The notes beneath the pieces were generated by a model, which was given only the letters and a program-made list of their open reading frames with translations, searched no databases and was not told the DNA's origin. This document shows, in pieces, positions 6,414-14,022 of a stretch of DNA of 17,944 nt. The DNA lies in the NCBI GenBank assembly GCA_946480965.1, contig CAMLMI010000056.1, positions 1 through 17,944 of the forward strand. The letters run 5' to 3'. Source of the stretch: an uncultured Verrucomicrobiales bacterium (lineage in GTDB: Bacteria > Verrucomicrobiota > Verrucomicrobiae > Limisphaerales > CANJSG01). Numbering within the stretch: the first letter of the stretch is position 1; every line of letters begins with the position of its first letter. The position numbers were made by a program, and so were the translations under genes.

Positions 6414-8456
6414 TTATTGGCTGATCTTCGTGTTGGTGAACTTGGCTTCGCAGGTCTTGGTGTTGTTGTGCGAAGTCACCGCGAAGCCGATGTAGCAGTT
6501 GTAGCCCATCTTGATGGTGCTGCTGCCGACCTTGGTCCAGTTGTAGCCGTCCTTGGACTTGTAGCAGGTGAAGGTGTCGCCCTGCCGCTTGAGCTTGATC
6601 CAAGAATATCCGGTGCCGCCCGAGGTGTGCTCTGAGGCTCCGCCGGTGGAGCAGCGGCGCTGGAAGGCCATGCCGTTGCTGGGAGTGACGCAGGCGAAGG
6701 CGTGTTTGCTGTCACTGTTCATCGACTCGCGGATCATGACGCCGGCCTTGGCCCAAGGATCGGTGTTGCCGATCGAGCTGACTTTGGCGGTGATTTCGCA
6801 ATCGCCGTAGGCGTTCTGGAAGACGTATTTGCAGTCGTCCTTGTTGCCCCAGATGTCGTTGCCTGAGCCTTTGACGGTGTAGCAACCGTTGTCGTATTTG
6901 CTGGAACCGCTGTAGTTGCAGTTGCCGAGGTTCTTGTCCTTCCAAGGGGCGGAGATGCAATCGGGCTTCGGTTCACAGTCCGGCTTGGGATTGCAATCGG
7001 GCTTCGGTTCGCAATCGGGCTTGTCGGGGATGCAGTCCAGATTGTCGCGGCTGGGAGCGCAGAGCTTGCCGTTGTTGTATTCGTCGAGCTTCGTGGCGAG
7101 GGCGGAACCCTTGCTCCAAGCGTAGCTTGAACCGGAGACGCAGCTGCCAAGCGGATACTTGCACAGCCAAGCATCGGCGTCGGCGATCGTCTGGGTGATG
7201 CAGTTGGAGATGTTGCCGATCAACACGTTGAGCTTGGCGGAAACCAGATGGCGGAACATCGTGTAGGTGACGTCGCCGCTGGGCGACTGGCCCATGAGGC
7301 TGATGGCCTGGGCCTTCGTGTAGGTCTTGCAGCCGATCTCGATCGTGGAGACGGGCCAAGCTTCGGAATGGTTCTTCCAGTAACCGGGAGTCCCGGTGCC
7401 GACACAGGGGGGCTCTTCCGGAGCGCATTCCTTGGCCAAACCGGCGAGCAATCCGCTGCCGCTGCCGCTGCCGCCGCTGGTATACATCCAGTTGAACGGA
7501 GCCCGGATGCCAACTCCCGGATTGAGGCCATTGGCACCCTCGCCGATCTGGACCGCTCCGGTGCTGGAAACCATGAGGTTGAGACCGGAAAATGCGTCCA
7601 ATCCGGTCAGCGTGCCCTGCATGGAGCCGTAGGACACCCAGCCAGGCTGGGCACCGGTGTCGCTGTAGTCAGTCAGGCTCAACACCACGTTGAACTTCTG
7701 GCTGGGGCTTCCCGCTTTATAGACGATGCCAGTGAGCGTGGCCGAGGTGGTGTCCGGAATCGGCACCAAACGAAGGGCCGAGGTCAGGTAGCGGGAACCT
7801 GTGCCGAAATCCAAGATGAACGAGGCGTCCACCGTGCCATTGCAGATCTTCTTTTCTGCGGCTTCGAAGCAGTATTCCTCCTGATCGGGCGGCGGCGGCG
7901 TTTGGCAACGCACTTCTACCAACACCGGCTGGAACTCGAAACTAGCACCCATGTCCAAAATGACGCCGATGGCTTGGCCGGGGGCCGGCACAAAGCCTGG
8001 TCCGTTGGCCAAAGCGGCGTCAACCAATGCCTGAACCGCAGGGCTTGGAACGGGTTCATTCTCCAAAAGTGTCCAGATGGCTTCCTGAACCTCTCCCATT
8101 TCCGCGACTCCGCGGTTGTTGATCAACCAATTGACCGCGCCCCAGTTGGCGTTCTGAAAATGCACCGGAAGCGCTCCGGTCGTGTAAGTCATTACCGCTC
8201 CACAATACTGGATCTCGGTATCAATGGGTGCTTGCTTGGCTAGGCACCATCCAGGAAGCACTGCGCCACTTGGAAACGCATAGGTTCCATTGTCCGGTGC
8301 GAAAGTGATGGTCACATCGAAGAACGAAATTCCTTCGCTGTAGGCGGGTTGATAGCAGACCGTTACAGGCGGCAATTCACAGGCCGCTTGCACGGATGAT
8401 CCTCCCGCAGCTGCTACGAGCAGGGCGGTTCCGAGCAGAATTGGTGTTGGTTTCAT
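6414..8456 (-). CDS. Secreted multidomain surface protein with putative thioester domain, GYWKNH domain and C-terminal jelly-roll domain
   Basis: The protein has 680 residues and a signal peptide of about 24 residues ending in SVQA. Residues 30-170 resemble the thioester (TQXA-type) adhesin domain: a WC71L site, then WGAVNWLINN, then V123-Q124-E-A-I-W128, which matches the family's Q-x-x-hydrophobic-W pattern. Residues 205-330 form a beta-rich domain, followed by a GSGSGSG linker. Residues 355-465 contain GTGTPGYWKNHSEAWPV and a downstream helical part, a motif common in bacterial secreted proteins. A hinge with four C-x-P-K-P-D-type repeats (about 478-500) precedes a C-terminal concanavalin-like domain (505-680) resembling DUF1349, with AKAGVMIRESM and GYNWTKVG. 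The protein is cysteine-rich, as expected for an exported disulfide-bonded protein. No PEP-CTERM or other anchor is present. ATG at 8456 lies 5 bases after TATAGA and lacks a ribosome binding site. Confidence 0.7.
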   Translation of the reverse strand: MKPTPILLGTALLVAAAGGSSVQAACELPPVTVCYQPAYSEGISFFDVTITFAPDNGTYAFPSGAVLPGWCLAKQAPIDTEIQYCGAVMTYTTGALPVHFQNANWGAVNWLINNRGVAEMGEVQEAIWTLLENEPVPSPAVQALVDAALANGPGFVPAPGQAIGVILDMGASFEFQPVLVEVRCQTPPPPDQEEYCFEAAEKKICNGTVDASFILDFGTGSRYLTSALRLVPIPDTTSATLTGIVYKAGSPSQKFNVVLSLTDYSDTGAQPGWVSYGSMQGTLTGLDAFSGLNLMVSSTGAVQIGEGANGLNPGVGIRAPFNWMYTSGGSGSGSGLLAGLAKECAPEEPPCVGTGTPGYWKNHSEAWPVSTIEIGCKTYTKAQAISLMGQSPSGDVTYTMFRHLVSAKLNVLIGNISNCITQTIADADAWLCKYPLGSCVSGSSYAWSKGSALATKLDEYNNGKLCAPSRDNLDCIPDKPDCEPKPDCNPKPDCEPKPDCISAPWKDKNLGNCNYSGSSKYDNGCYTVKGSGNDIWGNKDDCKYVFQNAYGDCEITAKVSSIGNTDPWAKAGVMIRESMNSDSKHAFACVTPSNGMAFQRRCSTGGASEHTSGGTGYSWIKLKRQGDTFTCYKSKDGYNWTKVGSSTIKMGYNCYIGFAVTSHNNTKTCEAKFTNTKISQ

Positions 8457-8738
8457 TTGTGTCTATATTGTGGACAGGCTGTGTGCTTTTTAGACGCTTC
8501 ATCGCAAAAGGCAATCTTTTTTTAGTCTTCCCGGGGCTGCTGGAGTTTTTGAGAACCTGGATACTGAGTTTAGATTTATCGTAAGTATCTTGTTTTGAAA
8601 ATCTTAATGACCTGTAAGTATGTTCGTTTGCCAAGTGTGAAAATGAATGCGAATTGCTTGTGCTTGGTTTCAGTGTTCCCGCAAAGGGACAGAAATGTCT
8701 TGAAACTGGGTGCTTGAGTCGTCATTGTGGACACGAAA
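8457..8738. other. Divergent AT-rich intergenic region between the two surface-protein genes
   Basis: This 282-bp region must hold the promoters of both flanking surface genes. It is markedly AT-richer than the surrounding DNA. A TATAGA box (8462-8467, minus strand) sits 5 bases before the minus-strand ATG. A spaced direct repeat, GTAAGTATCTTGTTTTG at 8581-8597 and GTAAGTATGTTCGTTTG at 8614-8630, agrees at 15 of 17 positions and could be a regulator site. No gene, RNA or terminator is evident. Confidence 0.4.
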
Positions 8739-9530
8739 ATGAAAACTCAAAAACACCTAATTACAGAATCTAAAGGGAGTTTTGCATGTGCTTCGGCTCT
8801 GTTTGGGCTGTGCCTTGCAAGCACTTGCAGTGCTACGATCACTTCGTATGGCACATTGGGTTCCGCAGTTGCCGCTAAATCTGACACGCTCATCGCGGGT
8901 GCCGGAGTGACGCTCCTCAATACCGATACTACTTATCTTTCAGCAGTTGGTGGGGCACCCAACTACAATCTTTCTGGTGCACAGAATCACGGCGGTGTTG
9001 GTGTCCCCAGCGGCGTGGTCAGCCCGGCACCTTTCACTTTCTCTTATGATCCTAACGTTGGCTCTGGGACGTTCTATTTCACTCTTGGCCTAACCGGTGG
9101 CGGATTGGCTTCCCACACAGCCGCAGCTACGCCCGCTCAATTGGCGTTGATTGCCAGTGGAATGGGTGGATTTTATTTCGAGATCGACAAGCCTCTCGCC
9201 GGATCGACTGCATCATTGACTGGGTTGCGGCTATATACCGGTGCTGATAAAGCCGACGAACTCTTTTTGGGCAATGCCGGTGCTGATTCTTTTGCCCTTG
9301 GAGCTACGACGACTGGAACTGCCTACATGACAAGTCCTTTGCTTGAAAATGGGTTCTACTTGGAGGGAATGTTCAACTATTCCAGCGAGAGCGGTAAATC
9401 CGGCTTTCGGGTGTTTGTCGGCTCCACGCCTGTGCCGGAAGCCAGCACGATTGCATTTGGCAGTCTTCTGATTGGCGGCTTGGCTGTTGCTGAAGTTCGT
9501 CGTCGCAAGGCTAAACTGCTTGCTGTTTAA
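8739..9530 (+). CDS. PEP-CTERM sorting-domain surface protein
   Basis: From the ATG at 8739 this is a 263-residue exported protein; a GTG at 8727 in the same frame would add four residues. The N-terminal signal peptide has the core ASALFGLCLASTCSA. The body is rich in Gly, Ala, Thr and Ser, and predicted beta. The C-terminus has the tripartite PEP-CTERM signal: VPEAST, the hydrophobic segment IAFGSLLIGGLAVAEV and the basic RRRK tail. Such signals are processed by exosortase and are usual in bacteria that make extracellular polysaccharide. The sorting signal has Ala in place of the second Pro. I do not recognise the body as a named domain. Codon choice is AT-richer than in flanking housekeeping genes. 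A terminator follows 30 bp after the stop. Confidence 0.85.
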   Translation: MKTQKHLITESKGSFACASALFGLCLASTCSATITSYGTLGSAVAAKSDTLIAGAGVTLLNTDTTYLSAVGGAPNYNLSGAQNHGGVGVPSGVVSPAPFTFSYDPNVGSGTFYFTLGLTGGGLASHTAAATPAQLALIASGMGGFYFEIDKPLAGSTASLTGLRLYTGADKADELFLGNAGADSFALGATTTGTAYMTSPLLENGFYLEGMFNYSSESGKSGFRVFVGSTPVPEASTIAFGSLLIGGLAVAEVRRRKAKLLAV

Positions 9531-9560
9531 CGTTGGCCGGAGGCCAAGTTTTGAGTTTTC

Positions 9561-9592
9561 AGGCAGCCCTTCAAGGGCTGCCTTTTTGTTTC
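9561..9592 (+). terminator. Rho-independent terminator of the PEP-CTERM gene
   Basis: A perfect 10-bp stem, AGGCAGCCCT (9561-9570) with AGGGCTGCCT (9574-9583), has a 3-base loop and is followed by TTTTGTTT. Confidence 0.92.
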
Positions 9593-9621
9593 TGATGTTT
9601 TGAGCTATTCGCTGAGTTGTC

Positions 9622-10239
9622 ATGCGCACAGACCCTTGGTTCTCAACCCGAATTTATCGCCAGCCGCTCGGAAGATCTGGAATAGCATCTTTCAATCGGG
9701 AGTTGCTGGAAGAATCGTATCAGATTCGGGATCATGATCTTGCAGGGCAGGAGTGGTCGAAAAAGAGCTATCCAGGAGGCTACACATCGTATTCGTCCAT
9801 GAGTCGCCTTCACCTGTTTTCCTCCACGTTTGCCGATCTGGAGAAACGTATCCGGAAACATGTCCTGAAGTTTGCTGACGAACTGGATTACGATTTGGAA
9901 GGACGTGAGTTGGCGATGACGGATTGCTGGGTAAACATCATGCCCAAACAGACCGCTCATGGGTTGCACATCCATCCTGTATCTACCATCAGTGGAACAT
10001 ATTACGTAAAAACTCCGAAAGGATGTTCGATGATCAAATTTGAAGATCCTCGGATGACTTGTTTCATGGCAGCTCCTCCGAGGAAAGTAAATTGTCGTCC
10101 TGAAAATAGACAGTTTGTGGAGTATCCGGCCGAAGAAGGAAAGGTGATCCTGTTTGAGAGCTGGTTGCGTCATGAGGTTCCACCCAACCCAGTAAAGGGA
10201 GAACGTGTCAGCATCAGCTTCAACTACAACTGGTTTTGA
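9622..10239 (+). CDS. Putative 2OG-Fe(II) oxygenase (TIGR02466-type)
   Basis: The protein has 205 residues and resembles the TIGR02466 family of putative 2-oxoglutarate/Fe(II) oxygenases. The conserved core is visible: H113-G-L-H116-I-H118-P-V-S-T-I-S-G-T-Y-Y, where the iron-binding histidine region begins the jelly roll. It continues with FEDPR (140-144), then FESWLRHEVPPN (179-189), which places the second histidine at H184. R195 in ERVSISFNYNW would bind the 2-oxoglutarate carboxylate. I cannot assign the acidic iron ligand with confidence. The substrate is unknown. The gene lies behind a terminator, so it should have its own promoter. Its base composition is AT-richer than that of the genes downstream, which may reflect transfer. 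There is no clear ribosome binding site before ATG 9622. Confidence 0.8.
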   Translation: MRTDPWFSTRIYRQPLGRSGIASFNRELLEESYQIRDHDLAGQEWSKKSYPGGYTSYSSMSRLHLFSSTFADLEKRIRKHVLKFADELDYDLEGRELAMTDCWVNIMPKQTAHGLHIHPVSTISGTYYVKTPKGCSMIKFEDPRMTCFMAAPPRKVNCRPENRQFVEYPAEEGKVILFESWLRHEVPPNPVKGERVSISFNYNWF

Positions 10240-10304
10240 GGGTTCTGGCCAAGGCGTGGTGGTTCCATTGACCTCCATTGCTGCGACCGATAGTTTCTTT
10301 GCCG

Positions 10305-10691
10305 ATGATTGCCAGCGCCGTCAAAGCCGTTTCAGCCCAGCCTACGATCCGCCAAGGAGATGAACGGCTCATCAAGCTCACGCCAAACGCGGGCAGGAAG
10401 GTATCTTCGTTGCTCCAAAAGCAGGGCCGGAGCACCGGGGTGTTGCGCGTGGCGGTGGTTGGCGGCGGATGTTCCGGGCTGCAATACAAGATGGATCTTC
10501 AGGACGGCCCGGCCAATCGCGACATCTTGGTCGAAAGCGCCGGAGTCAAAGTGGTCGTCGATCCGAAGAGCGCGCTCTACGTGACCGGCAGCGAGCTGGA
10601 CTATGTGGAGGCTTTGACAGAAGGCGGCTTCAAAGTGACCAATCCAAACGCCGCCACCAGTTGTTCCTGCGGCGAGAGTTTCAGCGCCTAG
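10305..10691 (+). CDS. A-type iron-sulfur cluster carrier (IscA/ErpA/SufA family)
   Basis: A-type carriers receive and deliver Fe-S clusters to apoproteins. From ATG 10305 the protein has 128 residues. The three ligand cysteines are present: C56 in VGGGCSGLQY, and C120 and C122 in the C-terminal S-C-S-C-G. The hallmark LTPNAGRKV and the beta-strand pattern of the family are also visible. An in-frame TTG at 10278 would add nine residues; the first 15 or so residues from 10305 are already non-conserved, so the true start is uncertain. The distinction between IscA, ErpA and SufA cannot be made from sequence alone. The hscB-like gene begins 12 bp after the stop, which supports a role in an ISC-type assembly pathway. 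Confidence 0.88.
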   Translation: MIASAVKAVSAQPTIRQGDERLIKLTPNAGRKVSSLLQKQGRSTGVLRVAVVGGGCSGLQYKMDLQDGPANRDILVESAGVKVVVDPKSALYVTGSELDYVEALTEGGFKVTNPNAATSCSCGESFSA

Positions 10692-10703
10692 CTTTTTTGC
10701 CCG

Positions 10704-11324
10704 ATGGACGATGCTTTTTCGCTTTTTGGCGAGGCCCGTCGGCCTTGGCTGGAGCCCGAACCGTTGAAACGGCAGTTCTTGGAACGGTCTTCCCCGATTC
10801 ATCCGGATCGTGTGCACTCGGCTTCACCCGAGGAGAAAGCCAAGGCCAATTCCACTTATGCGGCGCTCAACGCGGCCTACGCGGTATTGCGCGAGCCCAA
10901 GGACAGGTTGGCGCTCTTGCTCGAACTGGAGCGCGCCAGCCCTTTGAAGGACATCCAGCGCATTCCGCCGGGAACGATGGATCTGTTTGTTGAAGTCGGT
11001 CAGACCTGCCGGGATGTCGATGGGTTTCTCGCGGAAAAGGCCGCCACTACTTCTCCGATGGTGAAATTGCGCCTTTTCGAGCGGGGAATGGATTGGGTGG
11101 ACCGGCTCAACGAGCTGCAACGGAAGATCAGCCAACGGAGGGAAGAGCTTTTCGGTGAGCTCAAGGGCATGAACGCCCTTTGGGAAAAGGCTCCTCCAGT
11201 GGGTTCGCCGGATCGGTTGGCGGCACTGCCTCTGGAACGGTTGGAAGAGATCTATCGGGTCTTGAGCTACGTGGCGCGCTGGACCGGTCAAATCCAGGAG
11301 CGAATCGTGGCGTTGTCGGTTTAA
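10704..11324 (+). CDS. hscB: HscB-like J-domain co-chaperone for Fe-S cluster assembly
   Basis: HscB delivers IscU to the HscA chaperone and stimulates its ATPase. The 206-residue protein has an N-terminal J-domain-like half, DAFSLFGEARRPWLEPEPLK, with the H33-P-D35 motif needed for Hsp70 stimulation. NSTYAALNAAYAVLREPKDR follows, which is typical of HscB. The C-terminal half is helical and charged, as in the IscU-binding three-helix bundle, but is longer and more divergent than in E. coli (171 residues). The gene starts 12 bp after the A-type carrier, and the next gene starts 16 bp after it, so the three probably form one operon. HscA, IscU and ferredoxin are not in the window. There is no ribosome binding site before the ATG. 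Confidence 0.8.
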   Translation: MDDAFSLFGEARRPWLEPEPLKRQFLERSSPIHPDRVHSASPEEKAKANSTYAALNAAYAVLREPKDRLALLLELERASPLKDIQRIPPGTMDLFVEVGQTCRDVDGFLAEKAATTSPMVKLRLFERGMDWVDRLNELQRKISQRREELFGELKGMNALWEKAPPVGSPDRLAALPLERLEEIYRVLSYVARWTGQIQERIVALSV

Positions 11325-11340
11325 TTCGGGAGGAAGCACC

Positions 11341-12084
11341 ATGCTGAAAGTCTCGACTCCGTGCAAAAACATCATCCACGGCCTGCTTCTGGTCCTGCTA
11401 ATGGCTGCCGGGCCTTGGCTGGGGCGGGCTGCGGATTGGGCCGGGGCGCTCGCCCAAATGCCGTTGGCCCAGTCCGTCCCGGAACTGAACCGTTCCAACG
11501 CCGTGCCGCTGATGCTGGGGGCGTTCAAGGAGAACGCCACGATCAAGGCTCTCATTTTCATGCCGGGTGCGACGGACGAGCTTTATTTCTTCGACCGCGA
11601 CGTGGCCAAGCTGACCAACACGGCCCCGACGCTCCTGGACGCGGTCGCAGCCTACACCAACCAGACCCGCATCGTGGCGACCTTTGCCCCGCCGTTTCTG
11701 CTCCTGCACTCGAAGGAGGATTTCCTGGAAGGCAAGATCACCGTGGAGCACCCGCGCACGGCGGAGAAACTGGCGAGGAAGAAGTTCAAGCAACATGCCT
11801 TCTACAACGATGCCCCATGGCCCGTGTTGAAGAAGGACTACGGTTTCGCGATGAACGTTTTCATGATGCCCGAAGCGCAGTCGGATTCCGCCAACCACTT
11901 TTACCGCCACACGTTCGCGGGATGGAACCTCACCGGCATGGAGGCGCTGAACGCCGTGGTCCTGGCGGGCAAGACGGTGGTCAAGATCCAGCGGGGGCGG
12001 CTGGTCTTCGAGAGTGACCGTCGTTTCGTCGAACGACCCGAGGGTTCGGCCAAGCGCGCCCGGCAGTTGCTGGAACAGCGCTGA
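11341..12084 (+). CDS. Predicted secreted protein of unknown function, in the Fe-S operon
   Basis: The 247-residue protein has a signal peptide of about 30 residues (IIHGLLLVLLMAAGPWLGRAA). I do not recognise a known family. The mature part shows IKALIFMPGATDELYFFDRD (about 77-96), a repeat-free alpha/beta pattern, and a C-terminal half with HFYRHTFAGWNLTGMEALN. It has one of the few good ribosome binding sites in the window, GGGAGGAA about 7 bases before the ATG. It is 16 bp downstream of hscB and followed by a terminator, so it is the last gene of that operon. An exported protein beside cytosolic Fe-S assembly genes is unexpected, and no functional link can be shown. Confidence 0.7.
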   Translation: MLKVSTPCKNIIHGLLLVLLMAAGPWLGRAADWAGALAQMPLAQSVPELNRSNAVPLMLGAFKENATIKALIFMPGATDELYFFDRDVAKLTNTAPTLLDAVAAYTNQTRIVATFAPPFLLLHSKEDFLEGKITVEHPRTAEKLARKKFKQHAFYNDAPWPVLKKDYGFAMNVFMMPEAQSDSANHFYRHTFAGWNLTGMEALNAVVLAGKTVVKIQRGRLVFESDRRFVERPEGSAKRARQLLEQR

Positions 12085-12187
12085 AGGAGCGGGTGCAGTG
12101 GGGGGAAATTGCCGGAATTCGCCCGACCGGTTGGCCAAAAAAATCCACCTTGAGGGTAATCCGGCAGGAATTGCTGCCGGGCGGGAG

Positions 12188-12215
12188 GAAAGGCCCCGAT
12201 TTTCGGGCCTTTTTC
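12188..12215 (+). terminator. Rho-independent terminator of the Fe-S operon
   Basis: A stem of AAAGGCCC and GA with TCGGGCCTTT (one bulged C) is followed by TTTTCC. It lies about 105 bp past the stop. A second small hairpin, CCGGCAG with CTGCCGG at 12161-12180, precedes it. Confidence 0.8.
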
Positions 12216-12239
12216 CGTTGGCACGCACAAAGCTTTGAT

Positions 12240-12394
12240 TAAGGGCATGGAAACCACGCGACAAACCAGATGTTTGAGGTCTGGAGCGTATCCTGCCGTC
12301 GGCACCATCACGGTGTCGGCAGAAAGCCCCACCTACTGGCCTACCCCGGGCATCGAGCCGCAATCTCGGTGCTAACACGTTGAATCATTGCCTG
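12240..12394 (+). ncRNA. Structured small RNA, candidate 6S RNA
   Basis: This independent non-coding transcript of about 155 bases lies between two terminators. Its ends can pair: 18 bases at 12243-12260 against 12376-12393 give 12 base pairs without any bulge. The centre is a hairpin, CTGCCG (12293-12298) with CGGCAG (12317-12322), including an inner CACC/GGTG pairing. Between them lies a large internal region, and a further stem, GCATCGAG with CTCGGTGC, sits on the 3' side. A long rod with a closing stem, central open region and apical hairpin, at this length and with its own terminator, is the 6S RNA architecture. The CCCCACCTACTGG stretch on the 3' side recalls known 6S sequences, but I could not run a covariance search. 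No confident promoter is seen. Confidence 0.45.
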
Positions 12395-12430
12395 GCGGGC
12401 AGTTCCCCGGAACTGCCCGCCAGTTCTTTT
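12392..12430 (+). terminator. Strong terminator of the candidate small RNA
   Basis: A perfect 15-bp stem, CTGGCGGGCAGTTCC (12392-12406) with GGAACTGCCCGCCAG (12409-12423), has a 2-base loop and a following TTCTTTT. The orientation of the T-run sets the strand of the RNA as plus. Confidence 0.9.
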
Positions 12431-12443
12431 CTGTAGGATAGCC

Positions 12444-12482
12444 CCAAAAACGAAAAGCAGGCCGGAGCGGCCTGCTTTTTTG
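12444..12482. terminator. Bidirectional terminator, mainly for the TolC-like gene
   Basis: An 11-bp stem, AAAAGCAGGCC (12453-12463) with GGCCTGCTTTT (12469-12479), has T-runs on both strands (TTTTTT on plus, TTTTCGTTTTT on minus). It lies 35 bp past the stop of the convergent minus-strand gene. Confidence 0.88.
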
Positions 12483-12516
12483 TGGCTGGGTGACGAGCGG
12501 GTTAAAAGCCGCAGTA

Positions 12517-14010
12517 TCAGCGGATCTTCAGCTCGATGTTGCGGCGTTCCAAGGTGCGGCCTTCGCGGTAGGCGAGGGAATTGACCGCCTTGTTGTAGGT
12601 GGTCAGGGCGCTGATCTCGGCGGAACGCGCGGCGGTCAGGTCACGCTGGAGCTGGAGGACCACGAAGCTGGTGCTCTTGCCGTTCTCCAGCTTCTTCTGC
12701 TCGGCTTCGAGGGCGGCTTCGGCGAACTCCCGGGCCAGCTTGGTGGAGCCGACCAACTCGTAGGCCGACTTGATCGCCGAGATGGCGTTGTCGATCTCGA
12801 CGAAGATCGTCTGTTCCTTCTGCTGCACTTCCAGCTCGGACTGCACGCGTTGCTCGCGGGCGGCGCGGTAGCTGGAACGGGCTGCGCGGTTCCCCAGCGG
12901 AGTGCTGAAGACTATGCCGATCGAGTGGTTATGGAAGTCGCCGTCTTTGGTGGTGCTGAAAGCGTTTCGATAGGTTGTTTCGCTTGCTGCTTCGTGACCG
13001 TAAGCTCCCCGCAGTTCCAAGGAAGGCAGAGCTTGGTTTTTGCGGAAACGCTCGGCCAATTCGTCCACTTTGAGCCCGCTGCGTATCTGTTTCAGATCGG
13101 GACGCTTCTCAAGCGCGGTATGCCAGCTATCCATGCGGTTCAGGATTTCGGGCACGGCTTGGAGCGTGGCGTTGGGAACGATCTCGACTTCGGTCCATGC
13201 GCGGAAGTCCCCGCTGATCAGATCGACCAGCGTGTTCTGGAGATTGCGGACATTGAAGGTCGCGGCAATGAGGTCGGAGCGGCGGGAGGCGGCTTCTGAT
13301 TCCGCCTGTTTCTCGTCCAGCGGAGCCAAGGCGCCCACCTCGACTCGTTTCTTGTTTTCCGCAAGGAGCTTTTCGGCCAGTTCCAGAGCTTGACGCTGCA
13401 CCGCCAAATTTTCCCGGGCATAGAGCAGGTCGTAGAAGGTGGCCTCCACCGAGTTCATTACGGTCATCACTTGGTAGGTGAAGCCTTCCTCGGAGCTTTG
13501 CAGATTCCGTTTCGCCACCTCGACGGTGTAACGCGAATTGTCCTGCAAAAAGCCACGAAGCAACTGTTGCCGAAGCTCGGCAGTGACACCGGAGCTGATG
13601 GTGCGGCCAAGATTGTTGGTGCTGAAATCAATGCTGTCTCCAACGCGTGCTGTGAGACTGTAGCCCAATCCGTATGGCAGCGAGCCGGTGAGACCGGCAG
13701 AGCCGTTTTCAGAATGGCCTTGGCGCCCGACCAACTGGAGCCCCTGAGTTGTGAATCCTCCCGGACTCACCTCGTAGTTCCAATTGTAGCCAAGGTTGAA
13801 TGTCGGATCATACACCCCATACGCGCCCTGGAGATTGTAGGCGACGATGGCCGGGGTCTTCTGCTGGATGCGGATGGTGAAGTTGTTGGTCAGCGCCATC
13901 TGCAGGCACTCGTCGAGCGTCAGCGTCCGCGTTTCGTTTGTCTGGGAAAGGGCGGGAAGAGCGCCGACGAACGTGGCGCAGATCGCGGCAGCAACGGGTA
14001 TGGATCGCAT
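12517..14010 (-). CDS. TolC-family outer-membrane efflux protein
   Basis: The 497-residue protein begins at ATG 14010 (an in-frame TTG at 14016 would add two residues). A signal peptide, IPVAAAICATFVGALPALSQ, is followed by the family opening TLTLDECLQMALTNNFTIRI. The rest is the duplicated TolC arrangement of long coiled helices and beta-barrel strands. The first repeat has RQQLLRGFLQDNSRYTVEVA and EATFYDLLYARENLAVQRQALELAEKLL, and the second ends in LVLQLQRDLTAARSAE-type helices. TolC proteins form trimeric channels used by type I secretion and RND/ABC efflux. No inner-membrane pump or adaptor gene is adjacent, so the partner is unknown. A terminator follows the gene. Confidence 0.88.
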   Translation of the reverse strand: MRSIPVAAAICATFVGALPALSQTNETRTLTLDECLQMALTNNFTIRIQQKTPAIVAYNLQGAYGVYDPTFNLGYNWNYEVSPGGFTTQGLQLVGRQGHSENGSAGLTGSLPYGLGYSLTARVGDSIDFSTNNLGRTISSGVTAELRQQLLRGFLQDNSRYTVEVAKRNLQSSEEGFTYQVMTVMNSVEATFYDLLYARENLAVQRQALELAEKLLAENKKRVEVGALAPLDEKQAESEAASRRSDLIAATFNVRNLQNTLVDLISGDFRAWTEVEIVPNATLQAVPEILNRMDSWHTALEKRPDLKQIRSGLKVDELAERFRKNQALPSLELRGAYGHEAASETTYRNAFSTTKDGDFHNHSIGIVFSTPLGNRAARSSYRAAREQRVQSELEVQQKEQTIFVEIDNAISAIKSAYELVGSTKLAREFAEAALEAEQKKLENGKSTSFVVLQLQRDLTAARSAEISALTTYNKAVNSLAYREGRTLERRNIELKIR

Positions 14011-14022
14011 GGTCAAGGGGCG

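Noticed and set aside
6280..6603. N-terminal extension of the small lipoprotein
   Set aside because: It would overlap the upstream gene's end and its terminator and would bury the signal peptide and lipobox inside the protein.
12240..12394. Cobalamin, TPP or SAM riboswitch
   Set aside because: No downstream gene lies on the same strand, the terminator follows directly, and none of the conserved riboswitch boxes is present.
12240..12394. Bacterial SRP RNA or tmRNA
   Set aside because: The SRP apical GGAAGGAAGCA-type loop is absent, and there is no tRNA-like domain or tag reading frame.
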